Origin: Corbicula japonica
Taxonomy: Eukaryota > Mollusca > Bivalvia > Venerida > Cyrenidae
Direction: 5' to 3'
DNA length: 64,000 nt
NCBI GenBank assembly: GCA_038501625.1
Contig: JAZAYU010000008.1
Span: forward strand, 620,001-684,000
The notes under the pieces were generated by a model, which had not been told where the DNA came from, ran no database searches, and was given only the letters and a program-made list of their open reading frames with translations. Position numbers and translations under genes: made by a program. Shown piece by piece: positions 12,676 through 27,000 of this stretch; position 1 is the stretch's first letter, and each line of letters opens with the position of its first letter.

Positions 12676-14476
12676 CTGTAAAACTGGTTTTATTCGCGTT
12701 AGTTTTATATTCGCTAATATTCGCGAATTGCTTACCTCGCGAATTCATGAACACCGCGAATATATATGAGTTTCCATAAACATAAATACGCGAATAAAGA
12801 AACTACAGTACAGCTCGGGTGTCTTTTACATTTTTCACCCGTAAAGGAGTGTATTAAAATGTATTTTTTTAATGTAAAACATTCTTTCTTTAACCAATTT
12901 GAACGTAACATTGTATCAAAATAATGTAAAAATTTTAGTCGCGTAATCGGATGTGCCGATTCGTCAGCATTAAACAAAAAACAATTTTCTTTGTTTGCGT
13001 ATCTTCTGTGAAAATATCGAGTTTCTTAATAAATGTAATAATTTTTTAATATAACAGAGCTTGATTTTATCACCGACGCCCGATTTTTGCAAACTGACAT
13101 GAATTAATCAATAACTTTTTTGAAAGTGCTTACCTGTCAACCTAAGAAGCTTGGAGTTAATTAATCCATATAAAACACCAATTATCAACAGCTTAGTTGA
13201 TTCCCAAACAAAAATGACACACTACTCAACGACAAATCAACTATTGAATGAACATTTTGCATGTAATGAGTAAGTCGTGAACACAAACATTGTTTATTTA
13301 AATAACATTTGTGACAGGCATATGCTATTAATTTCCAGCATGTTTTGATTTTACAAGGCATGTTTTGATTATACAATGTACAACTCTAATTTGTTTCGAG
13401 CAATTTTAATTTTTTGTTGAGAGTTGACAAATGAGTCAATCTGTTAAGAATAAAAAACGCCGACGTTTTATCAATAATTTTTTTTACCCAACACGGCACC
13501 TTTGATCTCGGAAAATCAGTATTACTCGTCCACGTTCTTTTTGAAGTGAATAAACAGAAGTGATGATGAAATATACAATGCTGATCACACAGGTGTTCAA
13601 ACAGGTGTTGATTGCTCATAAATGAAGATGTTTTAGGAAGGGATTGGGGAAAAATACTGACGAGATGGATTTTATACATGTAGCTAATGTACTTGGCTGT
13701 TATATTTTCACCGTTATTTATTTTCTCAACATGTTCGGAGTACTTAAGAAAAAGAATATTATATATTTATCTTTCATCAAAATAACAACTAAGGAAACGA
13801 TAAGGTAAGAACGACACAATTTTTATTCACTTTTCTCTCTCGATAGTGATCTATTATGTCCAGTTTACTGTGTGTTTCAATGGCAATTATACTCGTATTT
13901 TAAATGACATTGAATTCCGATCTGAGGCGTAAATACTCTACTTGTCAATGAATTCTTATAATTTGTCGTAAAATAATTAACCAATTTAATAACTGTTGTT
14001 CACTTTCTGTAATGACCGTGACAACATTCCACTTAGAAGCATAATAGGCAGCAATTTACGGGGCAAGTACAAAGGTGTTTATGTCAACACGGAAGGTGTG
14101 GAAAACTCCAGTGTTTCAAATAATGGACAATATATTTATGCATTGATCAAGTTTCAGATCTTTTCACTGATACAAAAATACGAACAACATATTTCTTTTT
14201 AAATAAATAAATTCAGAAGAATGTCTTTAAATCACCGGTAAATCTTCACCGCGATTCGCGCTGATAAATCACTGCAAATCACTGTGATTTTCTTGTCAGG
14301 TGATCGCGGTGGCAAGATCGACGATCACCCGTGATCACCCGAAAAAAATTGGATGTCGCGCTGACAGTGAAACGCGGCAATGAGTGAAAAATGTAAAAGA
14401 CACTCCAGCTGTACTGTAGCTGATTTTATGACAAAATCGCGAAATTTTGACCTCGCGAAATTAATGCGTTTTACAG
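12676..14476. mobile_element. TA-flanked non-autonomous element (element E)
   Basis: The left end reads ATA then CTGTAAAACTGG and the right end mirrors it as GCGTTTTACAG then TAT, so 12-13 bp are inverted and TA (12674-12675 and 14477-14478) may be the target duplication. Just inside both ends are TTCGCG/CTCGCGAAT words. The interior has no transposase-like frame. A TA duplication would suggest Tc1/mariner-type mobilisation. The short terminal repeat makes the boundaries less certain than for the other elements. Confidence 0.5.
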
Positions 14477-14587
14477 TATTCTTCCACAATTTCCACAATC
14501 CACATACCACAGGAGTAGTAGTTTTAATCAAGGTAGCAGTCTTCATGAGTGATTAATAGAAAATTGACAGAACTTTTTTTATAGTCA

Positions 14588-14785
14588 CAGGGCTCTCACT
14601 AGACTATCAAATCAGGGAGAAGGTTTTCTCATAATTTTACTGAATTATGGAGAAGTTTGCAGTCAACAGCATTCTTTCCCTATATAGTCTATACAAAATG
14701 TCTTCTCCCGTAGCTCAAAAGAGGGAGAAGTCTGGTCACTTATTGGAGACCACTTCTCCCAAGTCTCCCTCTAGTGAGAGCCCTG
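14588..14785. mobile_element. Small MITE with CAGGGC ends (element I)
   Basis: Left end CAGGGCTCTCACTAGA and right end TCTAGTGAGAGCCCTG are perfect 16-bp inverted repeats. AGTCA at 14583-14587 and 14786-14790 is a 5-bp direct duplication. Interior repeats GGGAGAAG words in both orientations. Total 198 bp; inserted about 75 bp upstream of the first Rab3 coding exon. Ends recall hAT elements, but a 5-bp rather than 8-bp duplication leaves the superfamily open. Confidence 0.75.
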
Positions 14786-14861
14786 AGTCAATGTAAAATA
14801 AATATCTTTAAAATGAAATTGTATTCACTTTTCTTAGTTCTTCTCTCTTCTATTATTTCAG

Positions 14862-15086
14862 ATGGCTTCCGCTAATGATTCAAAGTGGCAGAAAGATGCA
14901 GCAGACCAGAACTTTGACTACATGTTCAAACTGTTAATAATTGGAAATAGTTCTGTGGGAAAGACTTCATTTTTGTTCCGTTATGCAGATGATTCTTTCA
15001 CGTCAGCATTTGTTAGCACAGTCGGAATAGATTTTAAAGTAAAAACAGTATTCCGCCAAGATAAACGGGTCAAATTACAAATTTGG
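14862..15086 (+). CDS. Rab3: Rab3 coding exon 1
   Basis: The pyrimidine-rich TTCTATTATTTCAG ends exactly before ATG. It encodes residues 1-75 from MASANDSKW to KLQIW, including the P-loop and switch I, and ends in phase 0 at TTTGG|GTAAGT. Confidence 0.95.
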
Positions 15087-18000
15087 GTAAGTGAAATATA
15101 TATTTATGAACTGACCATGGTCATAACTGCAATTTAACTATTGTAAGCTTTAGAATTGTATATAGAGTGGCCAAATCACTAAGGAAAAAAATTTAAGGGG
15201 GCTATGGAACATGCTCCCCTGGAATAATTTTATTTTCAAAAGGTGTGTTTTGGGTCAACTTTTCACTGTGGCAAGTTCCTTTATGTGCCTCTGTGTGCAA
15301 ATACCTCGGTGTGCCTCAGCATGGCTATGGGCCTGAGCTTTGAAATGCATTGTCATGTTCCCAAATCTCAAGACTCATTGCAGCTCTAAACTAAATCTTC
15401 CCAAGATCAGAATAGTGAGACTGGAGACTATTTTCCAACCACAAGCAGCTGATTGGTTGAAACTGCAAGATCTGATCAAAGTCTTCAGCCTCATTTTTTT
15501 TTATCAAGGGTCTTGGTTTTACAGATATTTTGGAAGAGTCTATCGATATATCGGTAACTGAATATTTTCTTTGTAAACAAATATGGAAGCCATTTCTAAT
15601 GATTGAAATTTAACTCTTAAAATAAAAAGCGCTTGATGAGATAAAAACTGGATTGGCATTGTTAAGCTGCCATGTTATCTTAGCTAAGAGAAGTTTTTTT
15701 TTATCATTCATCTTGCCATAATTAAAAATTTATAACTATAAAGATCATGTGCAGTTTTTTGAGCTGTTTTCTGAAGTACAATGTGCTTGAAAGCTCTTGT
15801 TTTCTACTTCTGGGTTTTATGCCCTTTTCTGCACCATCAGCTTGTTTTTGTTTCCTTGTCTTCTTCAGCAAGTTGTTGGGTTGGCACGACCCAGAGTTAA
15901 CAAGCAGTTTTTAGACACTTGTATGGGACAAACTGCAAACGTAACAACTACCTAAATAGTAAGCTGCAGCAGCAGAAAATAGTTCAAAAGCTTATATTTA
16001 ATGATAGAGTTGTTTTTCTTGCAATGCTATGGAAAATGATAAAGGTGATATTATAGAAGACGTCTAGATAAACTGAGAAGTCCAGTCTACATGTATGTTA
16101 ATTACTCTAAAATTCATATAAAGATCATAAGGTTATGATCTTTAGGGTAAGTAAATGCCAGACATTAGTTTGCCGACCCCTCAATACTTTCAATGCTTTG
16201 ATTTTTAACACATTCTGTGACATTCCCTTGTCTATACAGCTCCTGGTTTTTTACTGCCATTATCTGATGAACCATGATCTGTATGCCCTTGACTACTAAA
16301 TCAAGTTGTTTATGCCTTTTCAGCACCCAATTTTCTGTACCATTAAGATGTTATATGTCCTTTTTTGCAGCACAAGGTTGTTTTAATAACCTTGTCTGCT
16401 TCACTAGGTTTTTCAAACCCATTTATTCTCTTGTCTGCACTAAAATATTGTTTATGACATTGTCTGCAGCATAAAGGTGTATTTGTATTATACCCTAGTC
16501 CGTTACATCCTTGACAGCTGCACCAGGTTAATTTGATGACCTTGTTGAGGACCAGGACTGGTGTTTATGCCCTTGTTCAGGTCTAGATTGTTGGACTTTG
16601 TTCAGGACCAGCTTGTTTATCTCTCCGTTAAGACCAAAATTTTAATTGCTTAAATTGTCCAGTATCAGGTTGTTTATGATTTTGTTCATGATCAGGTTGT
16701 TAGGACTAGGTTGTTTATGTCTTTGTCCAAGTAGACCAGGTTTTTATGTCTTATTTCAAGACAAAAATGTTTATGACTTTGTTCAGGACAAGGTTGTTTA
16801 TAACTTGGTTTAAGAACAGGCTTTAAATGGTAGTGTTTGGGCCCATAATGTTCATGTCCTTGTCCGTCACGCAAGATTGTATGCGGTTTTACTGTTGTAG
16901 ATACCATTATCTCAGCTTCATTTGCTGTTTACAAAATTGATTAACATAGATGAGGGCCCAAGAAAATAAAACTAAATCTTGAGACCAGTCTTAGTTTTAT
17001 TATCTTGGGCCCAGGTTAGTCCAACTTGCACATGAATGAAGGTTATGGATAGTAAGTAGAGGAGGTTTCTCAGCTTCTTCAATACAGGTTTGATCAGATT
17101 CTTGATATTTAAAAAATACAAGAAAACCCCATTAGCCAACAAAGCTTTGTCAAAATCATGTCATTATATTACCTGAGCCTGAGGCAATCCTCATTAACTG
17201 ATTATAAGCATATTTCAGCACTTTAGTGTGTAAAATAGGCCCTGCAGGACCCCTATGTTTGCCCTTGTTTTATGAATTAAACCTTATCGGTCGCTTCAAA
17301 GTCTTCTTTTAAAATTTAACATATCTTCAAATTTTAATTGGAAATGGTGTGTTACAGCTCTAACAACCAGACAACGTAGACTTGATCTAATGACTTCAGA
17401 CATATTTTCCATACCACTTTGACTTCCTGTGTACATTAAAGCAAATTTAAGAAGAGATATTTCTGCTTTCTTCTTGTCGGCTTTCAGGGAAAAATCCTCT
17501 AATAGTTATTGACGAGGACAGGAAAGGACGTGGGATTTTGGTAGGAAACAACTGCTGCGAGGCAATAAATTATGCATCAGCAAGACCGATTGTTATTTTG
17601 CTTTTATTTAGCTTCTTTAATGAAGCGTAATCAATAAAGGTTGAGCTTTGCAAGCTAAGCTTTTTTAGCAATAGGCTGAGAACTAATTAAGTATCAGTTA
17701 AGACTATAAATTTTTTGTGATGTGATATCACAGATGCTTGAGATTGATTCAAGTTTGTCAAAAATATTTAAGAATTTTGCCTTTTCTTGTTTTGAATTTG
17801 ATATTCTTGAAATAAACCTGGAGTTTGTAAATATGAACCCTTTGCCTATACATACACCTTGGGCACACAATGTTGATCCAGATCAGCCGGCTTATTTGCG
17901 CCATCTTTTCAGGATCTGCACTGTTCACTTTTTTTTATTTGTTGGGATATTTCTAACTAAAAAAGGGAACAATGCTGATCCTGATCAGATAGCATGGATG

Positions 18001-21000
18001 TGCCAGCTGATCTGGTTTACACTCACACTGTTTGCACATGCAACAAAATGAATATATATTGAGTAAAGGGTTAAAAGAATGGGTAGACAAATTAGGTGTT
18101 TTGTGCCTAGGACAGACTGATGACTTTGTAAGGATTCATGTAGCTAGAGAAGGTGACCTTGGAACCATGAAAGGCAGTTTATCCAATCTTGCTGTAATTC
18201 TATCCATTTCAGCCCTGCAGTATAGTGTGCTTGCAATCAATATAGCTAAATTCTTGGAGAAAATAACAGTCATTGATTTCAGAAATAAAAGTCTTATTTT
18301 GATAGCTGTGATTGGTTTCTTTTCATTATTACAGGGCCCAAGATCATAAAACTAAGATTGGAGAACAGTATCAAATCTCAAGCATCTGACTGGCTGAAAT
18401 GGTGACCAGTCTTCAGATTTGAGACCCGTCTCCAGATTTAGTTTTATAATATAGGGCATGGGTCTCAAGTATTTCTCAAACATTTTGTTTTCCTGTGTTT
18501 TGTCTTTATTATTTGTTTTTATAAAATGAACAATTTGTACATGTGTTGACTGCCCTCAGGGGGATTCTGTCAGATGCAGTTGTCTCCTACTATGTCTGTC
18601 ACAAACCCTGTCATAGTCAGAAGGTTTCCTGTTGTGAGCCAGATTTCACATTCTAGTTTGATGGTCGTCTGCTGTTGCCATTAGTTCTCTAATGCTTTTA
18701 ATATAACTTTATTATTTTTTATGCAGCTCAATCTGCCATGTGACTTGTCACAGGCAGTTGTCACGAAGAATGGGGTCCAAATCAGAACTGAGAGTTGGGA
18801 ACAGTCACAATTTCAAGTAGCAGATTTGTTAACATTTAGCTCAGTCTCCAAATAGTACTGTTAAGTAAGAAGCTAGAGTTTCGATACTGGTCTCAAATCT
18901 CAGTTTTGTATTGGGTCATGTTGAGTTACTGGAGGTATTGGTTGAAGATAATAAAACTGAGATTGGAAATCAGTCTAAAATTTCAAGCATTTGATTGGCT
19001 GAAACAGAGACTGGTCTCCAATTTCCTGTATAATCTTTGATCATGATTGTACCAAAGATTGGATGTCTAAATTTCCTAGTCCAAAAATTTTATATACACA
19101 ACATTGCTTTCACTTAGTGTAAATGATTGTGTGGTAGCACTTTCTGCATTGTGATAATGTCGTGTCAAGTATTTCCCTGTAAAAAATCATCATAAAAGCT
19201 GGAATGAAATGTCACCATTCTAGTGAATTCTCCAGAAAGAGAAAAATAGCTGTTCTTGTTTGTGACAGATGTATTTAAATCTCTCCATGTGCTCATCACT
19301 ACTCACATCTCAAAGTGAAGACCCTGTCACAGTAGACCCCTCTTCAGTCTCTTGGACAATGAATGAATTGGGTCAGAGTTTAGGGTTTTGATTGCATTAG
19401 AGTTTAGGGTTTTATGACAACCAAAAGCCTTGATAGAGTAATTATTTTAGATAAAGATAAAAATAGTGTAAAACTGTTTAAATAACTGTTAAATAGAATG
19501 GACTGGATATTGGGGTCATCTTTTTTTCAGGACAGTCTAACCTCTTCCTCCATAATTATATGCCTTTTATGGCATGTGCTAACAGTGTAGATCCAGATCG
19601 GCCAGCACATATGTGCTGTCTAATCAGGATCTGCACTGTTCACTTTTAGGACAGAAATAACCTAATATATCAAATCGCTAACATTGAAGATCCTGATTAG
19701 ATGGCACCGATGTGCTTGCTGATCTGCGTCTACACTGCTTCCCCATGCCATAAAGGCATATATAATGAAGTAAAGAGGAGTTTGACTGTATTTGTTCCAG
19801 CAATAATGTGTAGTATCTTATATTGTTTCAGGATACAGCAGGTCAGGAGAGATACAGAACTATCACAACAGCATATTATAGAGGGGCCATGGGCTTTATA
19901 CTAATGTATGATGTAACTAATGAAGAATCTTTTAATGCTGTCCAAGATTGGTAAGCTATATTTCTAAAGATACTCTTTCTGTATCAAGTTTGTGACTACA
20001 TTATGTTAACTGGTAAACACATATTTTAACGCATTGCTCCATTGATTAAGTGGCTTATGCCATGTACAACCAGGGTAGATCCAGATCAGCCTTTACATCT
20101 ATGCAGTTTGAAAAGGATCTACACAGTTTGATGAATGGTCAGAAATAGTCTAACATTACATATACTGATGTGTAGACTGGTCTGGGTCTGCTCATGGCCT
20201 ATAAGTTGCATCCATGGGGAGAAGGGATAAGATCCTTAAAATTATGAACCTTAGTGACTGCAAAGTCCTTTCACTATGTTTTGGAGAAATACTTTCCAGA
20301 AATGCCTTATACCTGTAATCTTCCAGTTTGCAAGGAAGAATTGTACAAGATAGAGACAGCCTGTCCTTGATAACTGAAATGAACTTGAAATTAGTAAAAT
20401 TATAAGATGTACAACAATGAAATATGAATAATTTGATCATTCATGCTCTTTGTGTTCCTTTAATATGCTCTGATTAAAAGAGTACTGTTGGGATTACATT
20501 AAAGTCATAACAGGAAGTATCTGTAAAAAGATAAATGATGTTGATGAAAAGATTATCAGATTAATACATTGCCTTGAAGCAGATACAGTTTAGTAACTTT
20601 GTCATTGACCTAGAAATCAAAATAAGTTGCAAGCTTGTTTATAAATTGTGCATGAATATTGTTACTTATGACATCAGTATACATATTTTTCTTTTTTCAC
20701 CATGATGAACTTTCTTTGTTTAGAATTAATGATAATGATGTTGGCATTCACTTTGTCCTTAACTCAGTATACACATTGTGTATGCAACCAAAGCAGATCC
20801 AGATCAGCCAGCACATCCATGCCTGCTGATCTGGATCTGCACTGATCCCATCTTGGTTAGAAATAACGTAATAAATCTTAAGGCAAAGTGTGTAGATCCT
20901 GATAAGATGGCACAGATCTGCTGTCTGATCTGGATTCTACACTCTTTGTCCACTAAATAACAGTGTACCTCTGAAGTAAAGGGTTAAAGAAAGTGTTCTC

Positions 21001-24000
21001 ATTGAGTTGTACTCAGGGCACCTCCTGTGTGTTAAGCGAGTATTTTTTTTTGTATTACATGACATTTCATTTCAGATCCTATATATTAATTATCAATGTT
21101 TTATGTTATCCTATTCTGCCATACAGACATAAACTTGGCTTCCTCACAATGTTCAAATTAGTTATTTGATTAAATTAGGGGAAGCTGTAATAGTGATGAG
21201 AGTGTCACTACAATAGATGTCTGTAATATCTCTGTGGTCACTAGAATGATATTTGTCAGACAATCAATATATAGAGGGCTATTTCTGTCCCTGAAGTTTA
21301 GAGGAATGGCTTGCCGTGTTTATCTTTTTCAACAATACTGACGTCAGAACAAAGCGTCACTGCTGTAAAATGTAAGGATTACTAATGTACATTATTGATG
21401 TCATATTGGAGTAGTGTCTGAAATATAGACAATCAATAATAAATCAATAAATTGGTTTATACAGTTCCCAGATGCCAATAGTTCTCTCACTCTATAAGAG
21501 ATCTGACAAGTTTGGATCATTAGAGAAACTATTGATAATATATGTGGCATTACTGAAGAGTAAAAATGGCCCAACATCATAAAACTGTGAGACATCTCCT
21601 GATTAAGTTTTATGATTTTTGCCCCAGAAAAACTATTGATGACATGTGTGGCTGTATTGAAGTGTGAAAATATGTTATAATTGTATATTTAATTAATTAT
21701 TAATTAATGATTGCTTTTGACAGGTGCACTCAAATCAAGACCTACTCCTGGGACAATGCGCAAGTTGTATTAGTGGGTAACAAATGTGATTTGGAAGATG
21801 AACGAGTTGTCTCAATGGAACGAGGAAAACAGCTTGCAGATCAATTAGGTAATCCCCCACCCCTGACTTTACAGTACATGGATGATCCCTCTGTCACTGT
21901 CGTCCACTGTCTGTCCAAGTGATGGCAATAGTTCACTTCCATTGTCCCTTTACTTCATTTATACATTTTAATGCATGTGTGACCATTGCAATCTTGGTCA
22001 GAAATAACCTAATGAATCAAAAGAGAACAATGCAGATTATGATCAGATGGCACGGATATGCTGGCTGATGAGGACCTACACTGTTCGCCTATGGCATAAC
22101 AGCATTTTCCCATGGTTAACCCTTCAAAAGTTAGTCAAATTGAAGTCACATCTGTGTGGAGACCCAAATGAGTCTGTGTACTGTTTGCCATTAAGTCATT
22201 ACCTTATGCCTTACCTGCTAAATGGGATATCTTATAAGCAGTGAATGGACTGGCTTTATTTCATAGCCAGTAAATGGTTAACTTGGGAGCGCAAATCCAA
22301 TTGTCTGAGCATATATGGTGGCCCCTCACATTTTACCAGTTTCATCATGCTCTTAGATACTAGTGTTTCATTGATTAATTATATTGTTCTATTTAAACAA
22401 GCCATCTCAGTTTTGGTCAATCAGTACATATTGGTCTTGTTTTACATATACATGTTCATGTTTTAACTGCTGTGTTTGCTATTTCTTTATCTAGCAGCAA
22501 CTAGTATGCCCTATTATATCATCATGTCCAATTCTATTGTTGTTTTTTTCATGCTGTGTGCCTTATTAATTACTTAGTAAGTCACAGTATATCACATGTT
22601 CTTGGCAACAGATGTGAAATCACATGATGTTGAACTAATCTGTTTTGCTGTTATACATTTTAGCAAATGTTGTTTGGTTCAATGTAGACATATGTGAAAT
22701 CATATGGGGCACGCCACAGGAAAATATGTCTTAAGTGATTTAATTTTAACATTTTGGTTGCTATTACAACTTGAAATAAATAACAAGTATGCACTGTTCT
22801 CTCACGACTTAAATAGGTTATTTTTTTTACTATACACTATTTATAATTAGTTTTACCACAAAATGCGCAACCCTCTACTCCATATATTGTCACCTTAGTG
22901 CAAAGAAAAGAAATGAGAAGGAGAAATGCCATGTTTGCACTAATGTGAGGATATACAGGTTTTATTGTATGTCCTACCAGTGTGGATTCAATCCACCATT
23001 TCCATTAGAGTATCATTAAGTTTTACTATTTATCACATTTATTTCAAAGATTGTTTTCACAGATATGAAAAAGAAACTTAAGATTTTACTTGAGATGTTT
23101 CATAACATAAATTATTGTAATTTTTGTACTGTCAGGATGTGGTTGATACTGTTGTATGAGCTGCATCATTTAAGATGCCTGAGTGATATTGCTGAAATAT
23201 TGCAAGATTTCACTTTCAGTCATCATAAATTGCATCAACGACACAGTGTGTCTTTTTTAACCCTTTCCTGTACAGACACACCTTTATTGCTAGGGCGAAC
23301 AGTTTAGATCCAGATCAGCCGGCACATTCTTGCCATCTAATCAGGATCTAAACTGTTCGCTTTTTGATTCATTAGGTTATTTATAACCGAAATGCGACCA
23401 GTGCAGATCCTGGTCAGACGGCACGGATGTGCCTGCTGATCTGGATCTACACTGGTCGCACATGCGTAAAAATGCGTATCTATACAGGAAAGAGTTAAAG
23501 AGACCTAAGTGCATTATGAATATGCTTGAATAAATGTTTGATTATTCATCTAAATTTAACAAGTAAAATGTTAAGTTAATATATAGTATCAACTAAATGA
23601 TGAAACTTAAATTAACATAAAGTGTGTAGGCGTTATTTTGTTCGGTTTTAAAGTGAATATTGCTGTTGAAGCTCAGATAGCTGGCAATGATATCACCACA
23701 TCTTCCTCTAGTTTTGTGGACTGATTTTTTTATTGATAAATCGAGCCAGTATCAATGATTCATTAATATATTGAAATATTATTCAAATTTTTTAATTTCT
23801 CTACTATTTTTTGTCTATAAAAGGTAAATCCTTTACTCCATATGTACAGGCCTTTTATTGCATGTGTGAACAGTGTAAATCCAGATCAGCTGGCATATCC
23901 ATGCTGTCTGGTCATTATCTGCACTGTTTTCTTGTGGTCAGAAATAACATTATTAATAACAAAAAAGCTAACAGTACAGATCCTAATCTGCCAACACAAA

Positions 24001-27000
24001 TGTGCCAGCTGATTCGAATCTATGCTGTTCGCCCATGCCATTAAGGCAAATAATATGGACATTCAGTTTGAAATAGCTGTATAGTAACATAACAGTACAT
24101 AAATATTCTCATTTTTATATAATCCTGTTTGTGCTATAACAGCTCAGACAGTTCCATGTCTATTCTTGTTTTGTTGCAATTTAATTGTGTATCTGATTCA
24201 GTAATTTGAAAATGAGCATCATTTTTGAATCCGCAGCCAAGGATAGACGATAGATCAATATCGTTTGATTGGAGAACACCTCTTCTAGTTTTATCTCTCC
24301 ACGACAAAACAAATTGTCTCATAGCCTACGAGAACAGCTCTATTTGCTTCATATCCCCTTCAGAATCAGTTTTTTATTTCTAATGATGATAACAATCAAA
24401 TAAAATTGAGCGTAAATCAATTTCTGGCGACTTAACATGGAACTTCAAATATTCGATCAGTTTCCAGATTCCCCAAGAGATTTCGTAAAATACATCAATT
24501 GGAAGTGAGTGTTTCCATATTCAGCTATTTAATGATCATCTGAAGGCGCTGTTAAATCTATAATTGGGTCTATACATTGGCTGATACCAAATAAGTATAT
24601 TCCAGAAACATTTTCAGATACCAAATAAGTAGCTATTAAAAGACTGCAAATTAGGATACAAAATTAGCTAGAATTGAATTTAATGAGATCATTTAACAAA
24701 TGAGATGACTTATATATTTTTAAAAAATAATTTGGTTTTAGTTGATAAGTATTCTAACATGTTGGATTGAAGAATTAGAAGACAGGTTGGATCGGATTAG
24801 TTGTAGGACATGTCGGATTGGATAAGAAGAACAAGTTGGATCGGATTAGTTGTATGACCTGTCGGATTGGATAAGAAGGACAGGTTGGATTGGATAAGTT
24901 GTAGGACCTGTTGGATTGGATTAGGACAGGTTGGATCTGATTAGTTGTATGACATGTCGAATTGGATTAGAAGGACAGGTTGGATCGGATTAGTTGTAGG
25001 ACATGTCGAATTGCAGAAGTACAGGTTGGATCGGATTAGTTGTAGGACATGTCGAATTGGATTAGAAGTACAGGTTGGATCGGATTAGTTGTAGGACATG
25101 TGGGATTGGATTAGAAGGACATGTTGGATCAGATTAGTTGAATGACCTGTCGGATTGGAAGGACAGGTTGGATTGGATTAGTTGTAAGACATGTCCGATT
25201 GGATAAGAAGGGCATGTTGGATCAGAATAGTTGTAGGACATGTCGGATTGGATAAGATAGGCAAGTTGGATTGGATTAGTTGTCGGACATGTCAGATTGG
25301 ATAAGAAGGACAGGTTGGATTGGATTAGTTATAAGACATTTCAGATTGGATTAGAAGGACACGTTGGATTGGATTAGTTGTAGGACATGTCGAATTGGAT
25401 TAGAAGGACAGGTTGGATTGGATTAGTTGTAGGACATGTAAAATTGGATTAGAAGCACACGTTGGATTGGATTAGTTGTAGGACATGTCGAATTGGATTG
25501 GAAGGACAGGTTGGATAGGATTAGTTGTAGGACATGTCGGATTGGATTAGAAGGACAGGTTGGAAGGGATCAGTACTAGGACATGTTGGATTGGATTAGT
25601 TGTAGTACATATTGAATTTGATAGTAGGTTGTAAGTTGAAAGTATCCATCTTTCTAGATGTGAGGTAGAAAAAAGCAAATGTCTTACAAAGTAACTGTAA
25701 AATCTGGTTCTTCTTATAAAAACCAAAATGTTGTTCAGTTTAACTAATTGCTTTTATGAAAGAAATAGCTGTTGATCATTAATGTCAAATAACATAGAAG
25801 CTAACCTAGGGATGGTTCCAGCAATTGAATAGGGATGGTTCCAGCAATTGAATAGGGATGGTTCCAGCAACTGAATAAGTCTTAATGTGATCCAACATTA
25901 ATTAATGAAGTTACTACAGATTTCAATTTCAGATAGATTTTGAACCAACAATCAACCTCCGTAAATATTGGTTGCTCTGCAACACTTCACAAGATGCCCA
26001 TCACTTTTTTGTCATGCCATGACAGTTAGAACTGCTGTTACAATCAGAAGAGGCAGCATTCTACTTCCAAACAAGGTGCTGCTGTCAATCAATTTTTGTC
26101 GCTTGCGAAAGTTGAACTGAAAATTACACTTTGTAAAGAGTTGAATGATACATGTAGCACCAATGCAATAACAAAAGGTGTCGCTTAAAGTAGAGCAACC
26201 TGAAGGCGTGATTAACTATGAACAGTGTTCTGTCAATTAAACTTTGCCGCTACTTATCAATGAAAATATCAGTCACCACGCCAAGCTTTTGATGTTTTTG
26301 CTGCAAGCCAAAATCTGACTGAAATCAAAATCAGTAGTATATCATTAAAGGCTTTTAAGATACAATTTATATACCATAAACAAACAATTTAAATCCAGAT
26401 CAGGCTGTACATCTTTGCAGTTTGGTCTGGATTTACAATAGTTGCTTGTAGATTCATTAAGCTATTTCTGACTATAGAAACAAACTGTGTAGAGTTTGAT
26501 CTGACTGAATGGATGTGCAGGCTGATCTGAAGCTAAGCTAACTACTTATATAAGCCATATCTATGGGGTAAGAAGTTTAAAGACAATTTAATAAGTGGAA
26601 ACCTATAAAAACCCTCAATAAAAGGTTCATTCTGGAAAGAAATCTCTAATGAATGCCTGTCTCAGTGAAATTTGCTAGACATTACAGAAGAAATCAATAT
26701 CACTTCATTTATTCCAAGTTGCCAAGATGCCAAAACACTGAGGATGGCAAAATGAAAATGTCCGACTTCTTCCCTATGCGAACATAATTGGCACTGCAAT
26801 TTCGCATGTTTATGTATATGGGATAGAAGTTTACATCAGAACATGTATTTACTGTGATATAACTTTAATAAATATGACATTATGTTCACTTTACTTTAAA
26901 GAGGGGTATAGTGGAATCCTGATGTTGGTCCATCTGTTTGTGTAAACAATTTTGTCTGTGTGATAACTCAGACTGGTCATTTTCAGCGAGTTTCTCTAAT

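Larger units (their letters stand above)
15087..19831 (+). other. Rab3 intron 1 (coding numbering)
   Basis: 4.7 kb between GTAAGT and TTGTTTCAG. Contains degenerate and intact family A and B copies and a degenerate 30-36 bp tandem region; no other exon was recognised. Confidence 0.8.

Noticed and set aside
17722..18349. Two consecutive + strand open frames of about 105-109 codons in Rab3 intron 1
   Set aside because: They cover a family A MITE (peptides with [12 protein letters not shown] words recur at every family A copy) and family B sequence.
24758..25630. CRISPR-like array
   Set aside because: Units are contiguous 49-bp copies with no unique spacers, in an intron of an animal gene; it is a minisatellite. 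The same applies to the 43-bp array.
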